Positions 24,891 through 36,452 are shown, counted from the stretch's first letter. The stretch is 64,000 nt of DNA from CAWDYA01 sp963806495 (GCA_963806495.1 CAWDYA010000002.1:62001-126000); one strand, 5' to 3'. The notes: a model not told the origin generated them from the sequence alone. Numbers and translations: made by a program.

Positions 24891-27029
24891 ATGTCGCAGA
24901 ATCCCGGTCACGGCAGTCTGGACGCGATTTTCCGGCCCCGTTCGGTCGCCGTCATCGGCGCCTCGCGGGATCGCACCTCCATCGGCCGCGAGATCCTCCA
25001 CAACATCATCGAGTACGAGTTCAATGGCACGGTCTTCCCGGTCAACCCGAAGGCGACGACGGTGCACTCTCTCAAGAGCTACCCGGACGTGGTCTCGATC
25101 CCCGACCCGATCGATCTCGCCGTGATCGTGGTGCCGCGGCAGCACGTGGCCGGTGTGGTGGACCAGTGCGGTCGCAAGGGGGTCAAGGGAGCGGTCGTCA
25201 TCACGGCCGGATTCAAGGAGGTGGGCGGCGAGGGCGTGCAGCGCGAGCTGGAGCTCGTCGAGAAGATTCGCGGTTACGGGATGCGGCTGGTGGGGCCGAA
25301 CTGCATGGGGGTGGTGAACACCGACCCCGATGTCCGTCTCAACGCCACCTTCGCCAAGGCGGTGCCGCTGGCGGGCGATGCCACCGGCAAGATCGGGTTC
25401 ATCTCCCAGAGCGGCGCCCTCGGCGAAGCGATCCTGGCGAACGCACGCGATCTCAACCTCGGCATCTCGATGTTCGCCAGCACCGGGAACAAGGCCGACA
25501 TCTCGGGCAACGACCTGCTGGAGTACTGGGAGGATGACCCGAGCGTGTCGATCATCCTCATGTACCTCGAGTCGTTCGGCAACCCGGACAAGTTCACGCA
25601 GATCGCCCGGCGCATCACGCGCAAGAAGCCGATCCTCGCAGTCAAGGCGGGACGCACCACCTCGGGCGCCCGGGCGGCGAGCACGCACACCGGGTCGATG
25701 GCGGGGCTGGACGTGGCCGTGGAGAGCCTGCTCGGGCAATGCGGCGTCATCCGCGCCGCCACGATCGAGGAGATGTTCGTCTACGCGCAGACGCTGTCGA
25801 AGCAGCCGATCCCGGCGGGAGGGCGCATCGGCATCGTGACCAACGCCGGCGGTCCGGGGATACTCGCCGCCGACGCCTGCGAGAACCTGGGGCTGGCGCT
25901 GCCGCAGCTCTCGCCGGCATCGCTCGACGCCCTGCGAAAGGTGCTGCCTCCGGAGGGGACGCCCGCGAACCCGATCGACTTGATCGCCAGCGCCGGGCCG
26001 GAGAGGTACGAGCCGGCCGTCCGGATAGCCCTCGAAGACGACACCATCGATGCGCTGCTGGTGATCTTCGTCTCGCCGATCATGATCGACGCGCACGCGG
26101 TGGCGCGCGCGATCGTCTCCTCGGCCACGGCCTACGCCGGCCGGCCCAAGCCGATCGTCACCTGCTTCATGGGCAAGGTCGGCTGGGAAGAGGGGATACG
26201 CGAGCTGGAGGGAAACGGGATCCCGGTCTACCGGTTCCCCGAGCTGGCGGCCGAGGGGCTGGCCGCCGCCGTCCGGTACCGCGGCATCCTGTCGCGGGAG
26301 GAGGGCGAGCGGGTCACGTTCGAGGTCGAGGGGAGCCGGGCCGCCCTGATCACCGCCGCCGCGGCGGGCGCCGGGCGCGATGCGCTGGGGATCCTGGAAG
26401 CGAAGGACCTTCTCGAGGCGTACGGTATCCCCTTCACGCCATGCCGCCGGGTGGTCTCGCCCGCCGAGGCGATCGCGTTCGGTCTCGAGGCGGGCTATCC
26501 GATCGTCCTGAAGGCCGACTCGCCGGGCATCGTGCACAAGACGGAGCAGAAGGCGGTGCGGCTCGATCTGCGCAACGGGGACGAAGCGGGCGCGGCCTTT
26601 ACCGAGCTGAACAAGGCGCTGAGGCGGATCGACCCGCAGGCCTCCATCATCGCACAGAAGATGATCAAGGGAGGCAAGGAGGTCATCCTCGGCGCCTTCC
26701 ACGACCCTCAGTTCGGCCCTGTCGGCATGTTCGGTCTCGGGGGGATCTACGTGGAGGTCCTCAAGGACGTGGCGTTCAAGGTCCTGCCGATCACCGACCA
26801 GGACGCCGCCGAGATGATCCGGTCCATCAAGGGGTACCCGCTCCTGAGCGGGGTGCGCGGCGAGGCATCGGTGGACATCGCTTCGCTCGAGCGGATGCTG
26901 CTGCGGCTGAGCCAGCTCGTCATCGAGCGCGAGGAGATCGACTCGCTGGACATCAACCCTTTCATCGTCACCGTACCGGGCGAGCCCTCGATGGCGGTCG
27001 ACGCGCGGATCCGCCTGAGACGCGCATGA
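24891..27029 (+). CDS. Acyl-CoA synthetase, NDP-forming (fused alpha-beta)
   Basis: A 712-residue protein with an N-terminal CoA-binding Rossmann domain (RPRSVAVIGASRDRTSIGRE), succinyl-CoA ligase-like domains with the phosphohistidine region ARAASTHTGSMAGLDVAVES, and a C-terminal ATP-grasp domain (GYPIVLKADSPGIVHKTEQK, KMIKGGKEVILG, DINPF). The order alpha then beta in one chain is typical of ADP-forming acetyl/acyl-CoA synthetases, which make ATP while releasing an acid, or of protein-acetyltransferase relatives. No GNAT domain is present, so it is likely the enzyme. The stop overlaps the next start (ATGA). Confidence 0.9.
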   Translation: MSQNPGHGSLDAIFRPRSVAVIGASRDRTSIGREILHNIIEYEFNGTVFPVNPKATTVHSLKSYPDVVSIPDPIDLAVIVVPRQHVAGVVDQCGRKGVKGAVVITAGFKEVGGEGVQRELELVEKIRGYGMRLVGPNCMGVVNTDPDVRLNATFAKAVPLAGDATGKIGFISQSGALGEAILANARDLNLGISMFASTGNKADISGNDLLEYWEDDPSVSIILMYLESFGNPDKFTQIARRITRKKPILAVKAGRTTSGARAASTHTGSMAGLDVAVESLLGQCGVIRAATIEEMFVYAQTLSKQPIPAGGRIGIVTNAGGPGILAADACENLGLALPQLSPASLDALRKVLPPEGTPANPIDLIASAGPERYEPAVRIALEDDTIDALLVIFVSPIMIDAHAVARAIVSSATAYAGRPKPIVTCFMGKVGWEEGIRELEGNGIPVYRFPELAAEGLAAAVRYRGILSREEGERVTFEVEGSRAALITAAAAGAGRDALGILEAKDLLEAYGIPFTPCRRVVSPAEAIAFGLEAGYPIVLKADSPGIVHKTEQKAVRLDLRNGDEAGAAFTELNKALRRIDPQASIIAQKMIKGGKEVILGAFHDPQFGPVGMFGLGGIYVEVLKDVAFKVLPITDQDAAEMIRSIKGYPLLSGVRGEASVDIASLERMLLRLSQLVIEREEIDSLDINPFIVTVPGEPSMAVDARIRLRRA

Positions 27030-28029
27030 GGCGCCGTCGGGTCGCACTCGCCATCGGTTTCGGACTGTCCCTCCTGGCGGCCGGCTGCCTCGGGCGGTAC
27101 CTGCGTCTCGGTGTGGACGACCCCGAGGGACGGGAGCTCCTTCGCCGGTCGAATCTCGCCTACGCAAAGGACGACGGTCTGTACCTGGCGCGGGGCGATG
27201 CCTCCGGCGAGCGACGGGTGCTGGAGGCCTCCGACCTGGGGGAAGGCGGCGCTCTCTTCCAGCCGTCGCTTTCGCCCGACGGGACGCGGCTGCTGTTCGC
27301 CGGCCTCACCGGTCTCGACGTGCGCGACTCCTCGGGGCGGGATTTTCGGTCAACATCCTCACGCTCTCAGGCGGCTCCGTGACCGGATGGAGACAGGTAC
27401 GTCTGGAGAAGATCGCGCCTCCGGGCGTCTCGGGTCGATACGAAGCGTTCGACGTGGCCGCGCTGGCCTGGTCGGCCGATGGGGAGCGGATCGCCCTGGG
27501 GATGAGCCGCACCGGGACCCCGGATCGGGTCGTACTGTTCGACAAGGCCGGCACGCCGCTGCACGCCTACGACCTCGGAGAATGGCGGTTCTCCCGGGTG
27601 GGCGGTATCTCGTGGTTTCCCGACGGCCGCGCGATCGCGCTGGGGCTCGAGGACCCCGCAGACGAGTCGGGGCGCGGCCTCGCAGCGCGCATGACGTTGG
27701 AGGACGGGACGGGGCGCGCTGGATCGATCGAGCGGATCGGCCCCGGCGCCTTCCCGGCGGTCTCGCCGGACGGGCGCCGGATCGCCGTGGTGGATTACCG
27801 TGACGAGATGTGGGACATGGTTCTGCTGACGCCTGAGGGGCGCGAGGTGCGGCGGTTCGCGCGTCCAGCCGGCCGCGCGCTGAACCGGCCTTTCTGGTCG
27901 CCGGACGGTCGGTACCTCTACTACTACAGTCTTGCCTCCACCGGCCCGCTCGGACTGATCGAGATCAGCATGCTGCGGTGCCTCGACACGCGTGACAGCC
28001 GCGTCTTCGACCTCGTCCGGCTCGGCTGA
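27026..28029 (+). CDS. TolB-like beta-propeller lipoprotein, one frameshift
   Basis: Repaired length is about 334 residues. A lipoprotein signal ends in SLLAAGC. The rest carries WD40/TolB-like blades: LFQPSLSPDGTRLLFAG, AALAWSADGERIALGMS, ISWFPDGRAIALGLE, AVSPDGRRIAVVDYR and PFWSPDGRYLYYYS. Such proteins are periplasmic scaffolds; the partner is unknown. The frame breaks at GATTTTC, 27341-27347, where one base is missing or two are extra; the downstream half resumes as SVNILTLSGGSVTG. It overlaps the acyl-CoA synthetase gene by 4 nt. Confidence 0.72.
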
Positions 28030-28043
28030 TGCCGCGGGGCGTG

Positions 28044-28052
28044 TGCTACACT
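28044..28052 (+). promoter_or_regulatory. Possible extended -10 promoter of hslVU
   Basis: TGCTACACT (TGn plus TACACT), ending 23 nt before the hslV GTG, with GGAGG between. There is no good -35. Confidence 0.35.
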
Positions 28053-28075
28053 CCGCTGTCCACGGAGGTTCCCGC

Positions 28076-28617
28076 GTGCGCCGCTTCCCGGTCTTCCATC
28101 GCACCACCATCGTCTGCGTCCGCCACAAGGACCGCGTCGCTCTCGCCGGCGACGGGCAGGTGACGCTCAACAACACCGTGATGAAGCGCGGCGCGCGCAA
28201 GATCCGGCGGCTGCACAAGGACACGGTGATCGCCGGCTTCGCCGGCTCGGCGGCCGACGGTTTCGCCCTGCTGACCCGGTTCGAGGCGAAGCTGGAGGAG
28301 TTTCACGGCAATCTGGATCGCGCCGCCGTGGAGCTGGTCAAGGAATGGCGCACCGACCGGGCGCTGCGGCGTCTCGAGGCGCTGCTGATCGTGGCGGACG
28401 CCCGCAGGACGTTCCTGCTCTCGGGCACGGGGGATCTGATCGAGCCCGACGACGGCCTGATCGCGATTGGCTCCGGGGGGGCCTGTGCCCTCGCCGCCGC
28501 GCGCGCCATGGCCGCGCACAGCAGCCTCTCCGCGGCCGAGATCGCCCGCGAGGCGCTCACGATCGCCTCGGGGATCGACATCTACACGAACGACGCGATC
28601 GTCGTCGAGGAGCTCTG

Positions 28618-28618
<1 letters not shown>
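28076..28618 (+). CDS. hslV: HslV (ClpQ) protease subunit with N-terminal extension
   Basis: A 180-residue proteasome-type protease subunit. HRTTIVCVRHKDRVALAGDG and VTLNNTVMKRGARKIRRL match HslV, as do VIAGFAGSAADGFALL and the C-terminal IASGIDIYTNDAIVVEEL. The catalytic threonine is residue 10 or 11 (TT), preceded by a nine-residue leader MRRFPVFHR that must be removed; in E. coli only Met precedes it. The GTG start is fixed by GGAGG 7 nt upstream. The stop overlaps hslU by one base (TGATG), and the product works as the proteolytic core of the HslVU complex. Confidence 0.93.
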
Positions 28619-30062
<1,444 letters not shown>

Positions 30063-30069
30063 ACCATCG

Positions 30070-31196
30070 ATGCCTTCCTCTCTTATCCGGACCCGCACGT
30101 TCCCGCGCGCCCCGGCCGTGGCGGTCGTGTGCTGCCTGGCGCTTCCGCTGGTCGCGGCCGCGGCGGGCTGTGGAAAGAAGGGTCCGCCGCTGCCGCCGGT
30201 GCGGCTGGCTCCGACCAGGGTCGCGAAGGTGGGTGTGAAGCAGGTGGGAGGGCGGATCCTGTTGTCGTTTCCCCGGCCCGGGTCGCGCACCGACGAGACC
30301 ACCCTGGGCCCGGACGCGGAAATCGAGATCTCCATGACGGCACGTGAGCCGGTGCCGGCGCGAGCCGAGGAGATCGTGGCCCACCCGGCGGTCGTCTGGT
30401 CGATTCCGGCCTCCGAGTGGCCGGCCTACGCCGCGGAGGGTCGTCTCGACGTCGGTCTGAGCATGGAGCGGCTCAGGGAGGGGCTCGAGCTGCCGGCGGA
30501 GGCGCCCGGGCTGACGGGCCGCCACCTGTCGTTCGTCGTCGTCGTGACCGAGCCTAAGAACCGCAGGTCCGAGCCGTCGGATATCGCCACCTTCGTCGTC
30601 TGCGGAATCCCCCGCCCGCGCCGCTCGACACCAGCGCGAGCGTGGTGGAGGAGGGGATTCTGCTGCGATGGGTCGCGCGCGCCGGGGTGACCGCAAAGTT
30701 CAACGTCTATCGCCAGGACCGGGGAGCCCCGACACCCGACAGACCGCTGGTCCCGGCACCTCTCGATGCCGGCCGGTACCTCGACACGGAGGCGGTCGAG
30801 GGAAAGCCGTACCGGTACTTCGTCCGCGCGACCGGAGCGGCGGCCGGATGCGAGAGCGCCGATGGTGCGGTCGTGCCGGCGACACGTGTGGATCTGTTCC
30901 CGCCCGCGCCACCGCAGGGGCTGGCCGCCGTGACCGAGCAGGGGGTCATCCGGCTCTTCTGGCGCCCCAACCGCGAGGCCGATCTCAGGGGGTATCGCGT
31001 GTATCGGGCGGAAGGGCCGGAGGCGGCGTGGCGGCTGGTGACGACGAAGGACCTCACCACGACCAGCTTCACCGACCCCGACGCCGTGCCGGGCGTGCGG
31101 TATAGTTACGCGGTCACCGCCCGGGATCTCGCCACGCCTCCCAACGAGAGCAACTTCTCGGTCCCGACGATCGAAACCCTGGAGAAGCACGAGTGA
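30070..31196 (+). CDS. Lipoprotein with fibronectin type III-like domains, one frameshift
   Basis: Repaired length is 375 residues. A signal peptide with lipobox VAAAAGC leads to GKKGPPLPP, a linker common in small outer-membrane lipoproteins. Two or three FN3-like domains follow: GRILLSFPRPGSRTDETT, ILLRWVARAGVTAKFNVYRQ and IRLFWRPNREADLRGYRVYR. It may bind proteins or glycans at the cell surface or in the periplasm. The frame breaks at GAATCCCCC (30606-30613), where one C appears missing; the join reads CGIPPAPPLDTSASVV. The stop overlaps dapF by 4 nt (GTGA). Confidence 0.75.
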
Positions 31197-32072
31197 GCCC
31201 GCCACCGATCAAGTTCACGAAGATGTCGGCCGGGGGTAACGACTTCCTCGTCATCGACAATATCAGCGCCACGGGGGCCGACGCCGTGGCGGTGACGCCC
31301 GACCTGATCCGGCATGCGTGCGCCCGTGCTCTTTCGGTGGGAGGCGACGGGGTGATCGTCCTCGAGCCCTCGGATTCGGGCGAGCGTGCGGATGGTCTAT
31401 TACAACGCCGACGGGGGGCGCGCGCGGTTGTGCGGCAACGGGGTGCGATGCGTGGCGCGGCTGGCGGCACTGAAACGGTTCGCCCCTCCCGACGCGATGA
31501 CCATCGAGGCCGACGTCGGCGTGCTGCCGGCCGGCGTGGCGGAGGATCGACCCTGGTTCCGGCTGCCGCTCGGACGCCCTGCGGTGGAACGACGTGCCGT
31601 GGAGCTCGCCGGCACGCTCGACGAGGTTTCCCGGATCATCGACGCCACGCTGGTGACCGCCGGCGTGCCGCATCTGGTGGTCGAGACCCTCGACGCGCAC
31701 GGCATGAGCCGCGACGCCTTCCTGGGCGTTGCACCGCGGCTGAGAAACCACCCCGACTTCGCGCCCGACGGGGTGAACGTCGACTTCATCACGATCCGTG
31801 ACGAGAGCACGATCGACATACGCTGCTATGAGCGCGGCGTGGAAGCGGAGACCCTGTCGAGCGGCACGGGCTGTATCGCATCGGCGATCGCGGCGGTGCA
31901 GGGCGGCCGGGGCCGCTCGCCCCTCACATGCCGGTCCCGGGCCGGGCTGGTCAGCCAGGTGACGCTGTCGGAAGAGGCTGACGGGACGCTCGAGGCGACG
32001 CTCTCCGGCGACGCGCGGGTGATCTTCACCGCCGTCCTCCACGAGGAGGCGCTCTCGGGGTTCACGCCTTGA
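31193..32072 (+). CDS. dapF: Diaminopimelate epimerase, one frameshift
   Basis: Repaired length is 292 residues. FTKMSAGGNDFLVID begins the family fold; NADGGRARLCGNGVRC holds the first catalytic cysteine and LSSGTGCIASAIAA the second. It converts LL- to meso-diaminopimelate for lysine and peptidoglycan synthesis. The frame breaks at GATTC, 31373-31377; reading GATC gives LEPSDRASVRMVYYNADGG, close to the DapF consensus. It overlaps both neighbours by 4 nt (GTGA before, TTGA after). Confidence 0.9.
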
Positions 32073-32392
32073 AGCTGCCGGAGAGCATTCCCGAGGGCCC
32101 GGAGAAGAAGCGCCATCCCAGGCTCAGCCTGGCGTGGAAGATGCTCACCATCTCCTTCGGCGTGAGCCTGGTGCTGCTCGGAATCGCGGGGCTGTTCCTC
32201 CCTATCCTGCAGGGCTGGCTGATGATCTTCGCGGGTCTCGCCGTGCTGAGCCCGCACAGCCGGCGCGCGCGATGGATCCTCAAGACGTTGAAGGAGAAGG
32301 TCGGGATCCACAGGAAGCCGGAGGACGGCGAGGCCGGCGGTGCGGTCGTCTCCGAGGCCGATGCGGAGCGGGACATGAAGACGGGATCATGA
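32069..32392 (+). CDS. PGPGW-type small membrane protein
   Basis: A 107-residue protein with one or two membrane helices around SFGVSLVLLGIAGLFLPILQ and GWLMIFAGLAVLSPHSRRAR, the pattern of the PGPGW putative transmembrane family. Function unknown. The TTG start overlaps the dapF stop; an ATG at 32141 would cut off the charged N-terminal tail. The stop overlaps the PhzF-like gene (ATGA). Confidence 0.65.
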   Translation: MKLPESIPEGPEKKRHPRLSLAWKMLTISFGVSLVLLGIAGLFLPILQGWLMIFAGLAVLSPHSRRARWILKTLKEKVGIHRKPEDGEAGGAVVSEADAERDMKTGS

Positions 32393-33292
32393 GCCGCGAG
32401 GTGTCCGTCCTGCAGGTCGACGCCTTCACGCGCCGCGCATTCGCCGGCAACCCGGCCGGCGTGGTGCTCGATGCGGAAGGGCTCGACGAGTCCGCGATGC
32501 TCGGGATCGCCCGGGAGATGAACCTCTCGGAGACCGCCTTCCTGCTGCGGCCGTCGGATGCCTCGGCCGACCTGCGCTTGCGGTGGTTCAGTCCGGCCTG
32601 CGAGGTCGATTCTCTGTGGACACGCCACCGTGGCCACTTTTCATGCGGCGCTGGAGGAAGGGCGTCTCGCGCCGGGGACCTATCGACTGGAGTGCCAGCG
32701 CGGCGTGCTGCCGGTCGAGGCGCGGCGCGGCCCTCAGGGACATCCGAGGGTGAGCCTCGGGCTGCCGGTTCCCGACCTCGCGCCCCTGGACCTGGCCACG
32801 TGCGGTCTCGACGCGGCACTCGGCCTGGACGATGCGGCGCTCGTCCGGATCCCGCCTCCGATGAGAACCGGCGAGTGGGCGCTCGTGCCGGTGGCAGGTC
32901 TTGAGAAGGTGCGCCGCCTGCGGCCCGACGGGAACGCCCTGCGCGCTCTGGCTGACGCCACGGGCCTGAAGAGCGTGATCGTGCTGACCACCGAGACGAT
33001 CGAACCCGCTTCCCGCGTGCATCTGAGGATGTTCGCGCCGGCCTGGGGGATCGACGAAGACCCGGTCACCGGCTCGGCCCAGGGTCCGGTGGCGGCCTGG
33101 CTCGCGGCTCACGGGCTGCTCGAGCAGGCAAGCGCGGGGGGGCCTGAGCGGTACATCGCAGAGCAGGGCGACACGATGGGCCGACCCGGACGGGTGGCGG
33201 TGGAGGTACGGCGCGACGCCGAACAGGTCGTCTCCATCACCATCACCGGCGAGGCGATCACCGTGATGCGCGCCAGCCTCATCCTGCCGTAG
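32389..33292 (+). CDS. PhzF-family isomerase, one frameshift
   Basis: Repaired length is 300 residues. The N-terminus VLQVDAFTRRAFAGNPAGVV, the active-site glutamate region MNLSETAFLL, and the C-terminal FAPAWGIDEDPVTGSAQGPV define the PhzF/DapF-like fold. Family members isomerise small acids; the substrate here is unknown and phenazine genes are absent. The frame breaks at GATTC, 32608-32612. Reading GATC restores EVDLCGHATVA, the family hallmark, which makes this the most convincing of all the frame repairs. The gene overlaps its upstream neighbour by 4 nt. Confidence 0.85.
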
Positions 33293-34130
33293 GCGGGCCG
33301 GACTCCGTCTCGTCCCAGACGGACTCGAACAGAGCGATCGAGCCCGGTGCATGGCCCGCATAGTGGTTGTTGAAATAACCGAACAGATCGATCCGCCGGC
33401 CGAGAAGCCGACGCACCGCCGGCACCCAGGCCCGCATCTCGCGCGTCCGATCCTCGATCACCCGGTCCCACCGGGTCGTGCGCTCCTCGATCCCCCGCCG
33501 GTCTCCGAGCCATCGTACGTAAGCGAAACCGGCCGTTACCGGGTCGATCGCCTCGAGCAGCTGTTCGACTCGCGGCATCCAGGGGTGATCGATCAGCGCG
33601 AGCGCCACCCCGTGATCGCGCAGCACGTCGAGCAGCCGCGGCGCGAGCCACGTCCGGTTGCGGATCTCGAGGGCGAATCGGATGCCGCTCGGCAGGGAGG
33701 GGAGAAACGCCCTGAGGCGCTCGACGAAGACCGCGACCGTCATCCCCGACGCCTTGTTGAAGTACGGAAACTGCAGCAGCAAGGGGCCGAGCCGGTCGCC
33801 GAGCTCCTCCATCACCGAGACGAAGGCCGAGAGCTCCGCCCCGCAGTCGACCATCACCTTGTCGTGCGTGATGACCCGAGGGACCTTCGCGGCCATCAGG
33901 AACCCCTCGGGCAGGACCGCGTGCCACTTCGCCACCGTTGCCGCCGACGGCGTGTTGTAGAACGTGGCGTCCACCTCGACGCTGCGGAACCGGGTGCCGT
34001 AGTGCGACAGATACTGTGCAGGCGCGGTCCCTTCGGGGTAGAAGACCCCCTCCCAGTCCCTGCTCGACCAGGACGAGGTGCCGAGGTAGAGATGCGGATC
34101 GAGGATCCTCATCGGGAGGTTCCCTTTCAT
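33279..34130 (-). CDS. DUF72 (YecE-like) family protein, copy 2
   Basis: About 283 residues from the ATG at 34130 (ATG 34112 is also possible). Family marks are LYLGTSSWSSRDWEGVFYPE, VEVDATFYNTPSAATVAKW, LLLQFPYFNK, FALEIRNRTWL and FGYFNNHYAGHAPGSIALF. Function unknown. It differs widely from copy 1 at 20594. A TATACT -10-like box at 34154-34159 lies at the edge of the MITE-like element, so the element may have changed its promoter. It overlaps the convergent PhzF-like gene by 14 nt. Confidence 0.83.
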   Translation of the reverse strand: MKGNLPMRILDPHLYLGTSSWSSRDWEGVFYPEGTAPAQYLSHYGTRFRSVEVDATFYNTPSAATVAKWHAVLPEGFLMAAKVPRVITHDKVMVDCGAELSAFVSVMEELGDRLGPLLLQFPYFNKASGMTVAVFVERLRAFLPSLPSGIRFALEIRNRTWLAPRLLDVLRDHGVALALIDHPWMPRVEQLLEAIDPVTAGFAYVRWLGDRRGIEERTTRWDRVIEDRTREMRAWVPAVRRLLGRRIDLFGYFNNHYAGHAPGSIALFESVWDETESGPPTAG

Positions 34131-34162
34131 GGAGTGTTCCGGCCGAGGCGCCGAGTATAGAC

Positions 34163-34318
34163 GGAAAATGCCCCCCACTGGTGTGAAGGTATCCCGGACT
34201 ACCCGCCCCTACCGCACCTTTTCCCGGGTAGCGGGGTCGGCCATACCGGAACGGTTGCAAACTCTTGAAATAGAAAGCTTTGGGCCGGGCTTCTTCACGC
34301 CAGTGGGGGGCATTTTCC
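34163..34318. mobile_element. 156-bp MITE-like element with 26-bp terminal inverted repeats
   Basis: Positions 34163-34188 and 34293-34318 are inverted repeats matching at 25 of 26 bases; the shared core is GGAAAATGCCCCCCACTGG followed by T or C and GTGAAG. No open reading frame of its own encodes a transposase. The right half replaces the end of the glycosyltransferase gene, and the left end abuts the DUF72 promoter region. No clear target-site duplication is visible. It may be a miniature transposable element or a repeat of the REP/BIME type. Confidence 0.6.
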
Positions 34319-36383
34319 CGAATAGCACGATCGGGTCCGACACGACCACCTTGAGCAGCGGCTGCGGTGGCCCGGGCAGCACGGGGCGCACCGTGGCCCC
34401 GCCCGCGTCGACCGCCCATCGCAGGTGGATCCAGCTTCCGGGCGCGTCGTCGGGCAGGAAGAACGTTTCCTCGACCGTCACGAGGCCCGGTCCGGTGTCC
34501 GGCCCGAGCGAGTGTCGGCGTTGAGCGGGCAGCGCCACTTCGGGAAGGACCCTGATCGCGTCATCCGGCGGTTCGATCGTCATCGCGGTGGTGATGTGCC
34601 AGACGGATGGCGGCGGGCGGCTCACCACCCAGTCGGAGGCCACTCGTACGAGGCGGCTCTTCAGGTACCTTTGATCGGCCATCCCGAGGAAGCGCGCCGT
34701 GAACGGTCGCGGTGCAGGACGGGTTGCGGGCCCGTCCACCTCGTGCCCGGTCAGATGAAGGACCGTGTCGAACCGGGCGTCGATCGCCGCCTGGACCTGG
34801 TGGCGCGGTTCGCGACCGGCCGCGCTCGCCTCGACCGCAGCGGCGGTGGTGGAGCCGGGCGACAGCGCGCAAATGTCGAAAGTGGCCAGCGTGAGACAGG
34901 GGAGCCTGTCGAGTATCCGTTCGAGCTCGGAGGCGATCGGGATGTGACGATCCCTGATGTAGAGCTCGTAGCGCCGCAGGGGGAAGAGCTGCTCGTACGC
35001 CTCGATGGTGCGCACCGTCGAGGAGGGGCGATCCGCATAGAACCTCAGCGGTGCATCCAGGACAGGGAAGTTCGCCATCAGGTTCGCGCCGCCATCGGTC
35101 ACGCCGGCCGCGACACGCCCCACGAGCGGCCAGGCGTAACAGGGCGACTCCTCCTGCAGGCGCCCGGCCTGCTGCACGGACAGGATCGTGTGGGCCGTCA
35201 TTCCCCCGAGGACCATCGCCGTACCGGCGACAGCCGCCGCCGGACGGGGGGCGCCCGACCACCGGAGCCCGCCCGAGCCGAGCGCGGCCAGGAGGAACAG
35301 CCCTTCGGCTCCGGCGACACCGAGGATCGGCAGCAGGTGAAACAGGAGCCAGTCATGGAAATAGGCCGCCCAGGGAAAGACCAGAGGATGGGCGAGGCCG
35401 ACACCCGTCAGTACGGCCACCGTCATGACCGCGGGCGCGCGCGCCCTGCGGCGCGCCAGACTCGTGGCCCCGGCGGCGATTCCCCCCCCAAGAAGAAACA
35501 GGGCGGGCGTACCGTACAACCGCTGGAAATACCCGGCCTCGCGCTCAAGCCAGACCGCAAGACCCCCGGTCCCATGCGCTGCCGTCTCCTGCTCCGGTCC
35601 CAGGGCGCGGTTGCTCGCGGCATCGATCAATGCCTCGATCGATCCGGTGAGCAGCCAAACGTGTGCGAGGATCAGCGCGAAGGACACCAGGGCCGTGCCG
35701 GCGAGGGAGACGAACGCGCGGCGCCGCATGGCGGGACGGGAACGGAGCGTCACGGCGGCGTCGGCGATGAGCAGCGGGCCGGCGTAGAAGGCGGCCCATC
35801 CGGACAGACATCCCGCCGCATAGGGGATCACGTACAGCCATCGTTTGCCCGGTGCGTCCGCATCCTTCCATCGCTGGTAGGCCTCGATCGTGAGCAGAGC
35901 GAAGAACAGTGTCGGCGCCTCCTCGCCGAGCATCTTGCCGAAATGTCCGAAGGCGGGCAGCGCCGCCATCGTCAGTGCCGCCGCGGCGGCGGGCGCCCAC
36001 CCGCGGTGACGCCGCCAGATCAGGTACAGCAGCAGCGCGGAGCCGATCGAGCAGAGCGCGGGATAGACACGCGCCGCCCAGTCGGACACGCCGGTCAACA
36101 CGAAGACGGCCGCCGTGGCGAGGGAGGCGAGCGGAGGATGGTGCGTGTTGTAGGCGAATCGCGCGCCGGACGGCTCTCCGGTGTTGTAGGTCAGCCCCAG
36201 CTTCGTGGCGAGCAGTCCGTGACGCAGGTAGTTGCGCGCCGGCTGGGCGAACGCGGCGGTGTTGTTGTCGGCCCTCGTGACGTAGGGCGCCAGGATGCCG
36301 CGCAGCAGAGGCAGGGCGCAGACGCCCGCCAGCGCCAGGATCAGAATCCGCTGCCCTGCCCGCCCGGTTCGTGACCCCATCAT
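34209..36383 (-). CDS. ArnT/PMT-like membrane glycosyltransferase with MITE-encoded C-terminus
   Basis: About 724 residues. The N-terminal half has the GT39/ArnT pattern: a first helix, the acidic loop YVTRADNNTAAFAQPARNYL, NTHHPPLASLATAAVF and around ten membrane helices. The C-terminal third is periplasmic. Such enzymes transfer a sugar from a polyprenyl carrier to lipid or protein. The last ~36 codons (from 34318 down to the stop at 34209) lie within the MITE-like element, so the natural C-terminus has been replaced. The start is taken as ATG 36383; ATG 36404 is an alternative. Confidence 0.72.
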   Translation of the reverse strand: MMGSRTGRAGQRILILALAGVCALPLLRGILAPYVTRADNNTAAFAQPARNYLRHGLLATKLGLTYNTGEPSGARFAYNTHHPPLASLATAAVFVLTGVSDWAARVYPALCSIGSALLLYLIWRRHRGWAPAAAAALTMAALPAFGHFGKMLGEEAPTLFFALLTIEAYQRWKDADAPGKRWLYVIPYAAGCLSGWAAFYAGPLLIADAAVTLRSRPAMRRRAFVSLAGTALVSFALILAHVWLLTGSIEALIDAASNRALGPEQETAAHGTGGLAVWLEREAGYFQRLYGTPALFLLGGGIAAGATSLARRRARAPAVMTVAVLTGVGLAHPLVFPWAAYFHDWLLFHLLPILGVAGAEGLFLLAALGSGGLRWSGAPRPAAAVAGTAMVLGGMTAHTILSVQQAGRLQEESPCYAWPLVGRVAAGVTDGGANLMANFPVLDAPLRFYADRPSSTVRTIEAYEQLFPLRRYELYIRDRHIPIASELERILDRLPCLTLATFDICALSPGSTTAAAVEASAAGREPRHQVQAAIDARFDTVLHLTGHEVDGPATRPAPRPFTARFLGMADQRYLKSRLVRVASDWVVSRPPPSVWHITTAMTIEPPDDAIRVLPEVALPAQRRHSLGPDTGPGLVTVEETFFLPDDAPGSWIHLRWAVDAGGATVRPVLPGPPQPLLKVVVSDPIVLFGKMPPTGVKKPGPKLSISRVCNRSGMADPATREKVR

Positions 36384-36452
36384 GTCCCTCTGATGTAGAA
36401 TCATACCGCTCCGGCACGCCGCCGGCAGCATCGAATACCAAACGAGGATTAC

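Noticed and set aside
34425..36374. 649-residue plus-strand open frame opposite the glycosyltransferase
   Set aside because: Shadow of a conserved membrane protein gene; the composition is low-complexity Arg/Gly/Glu.
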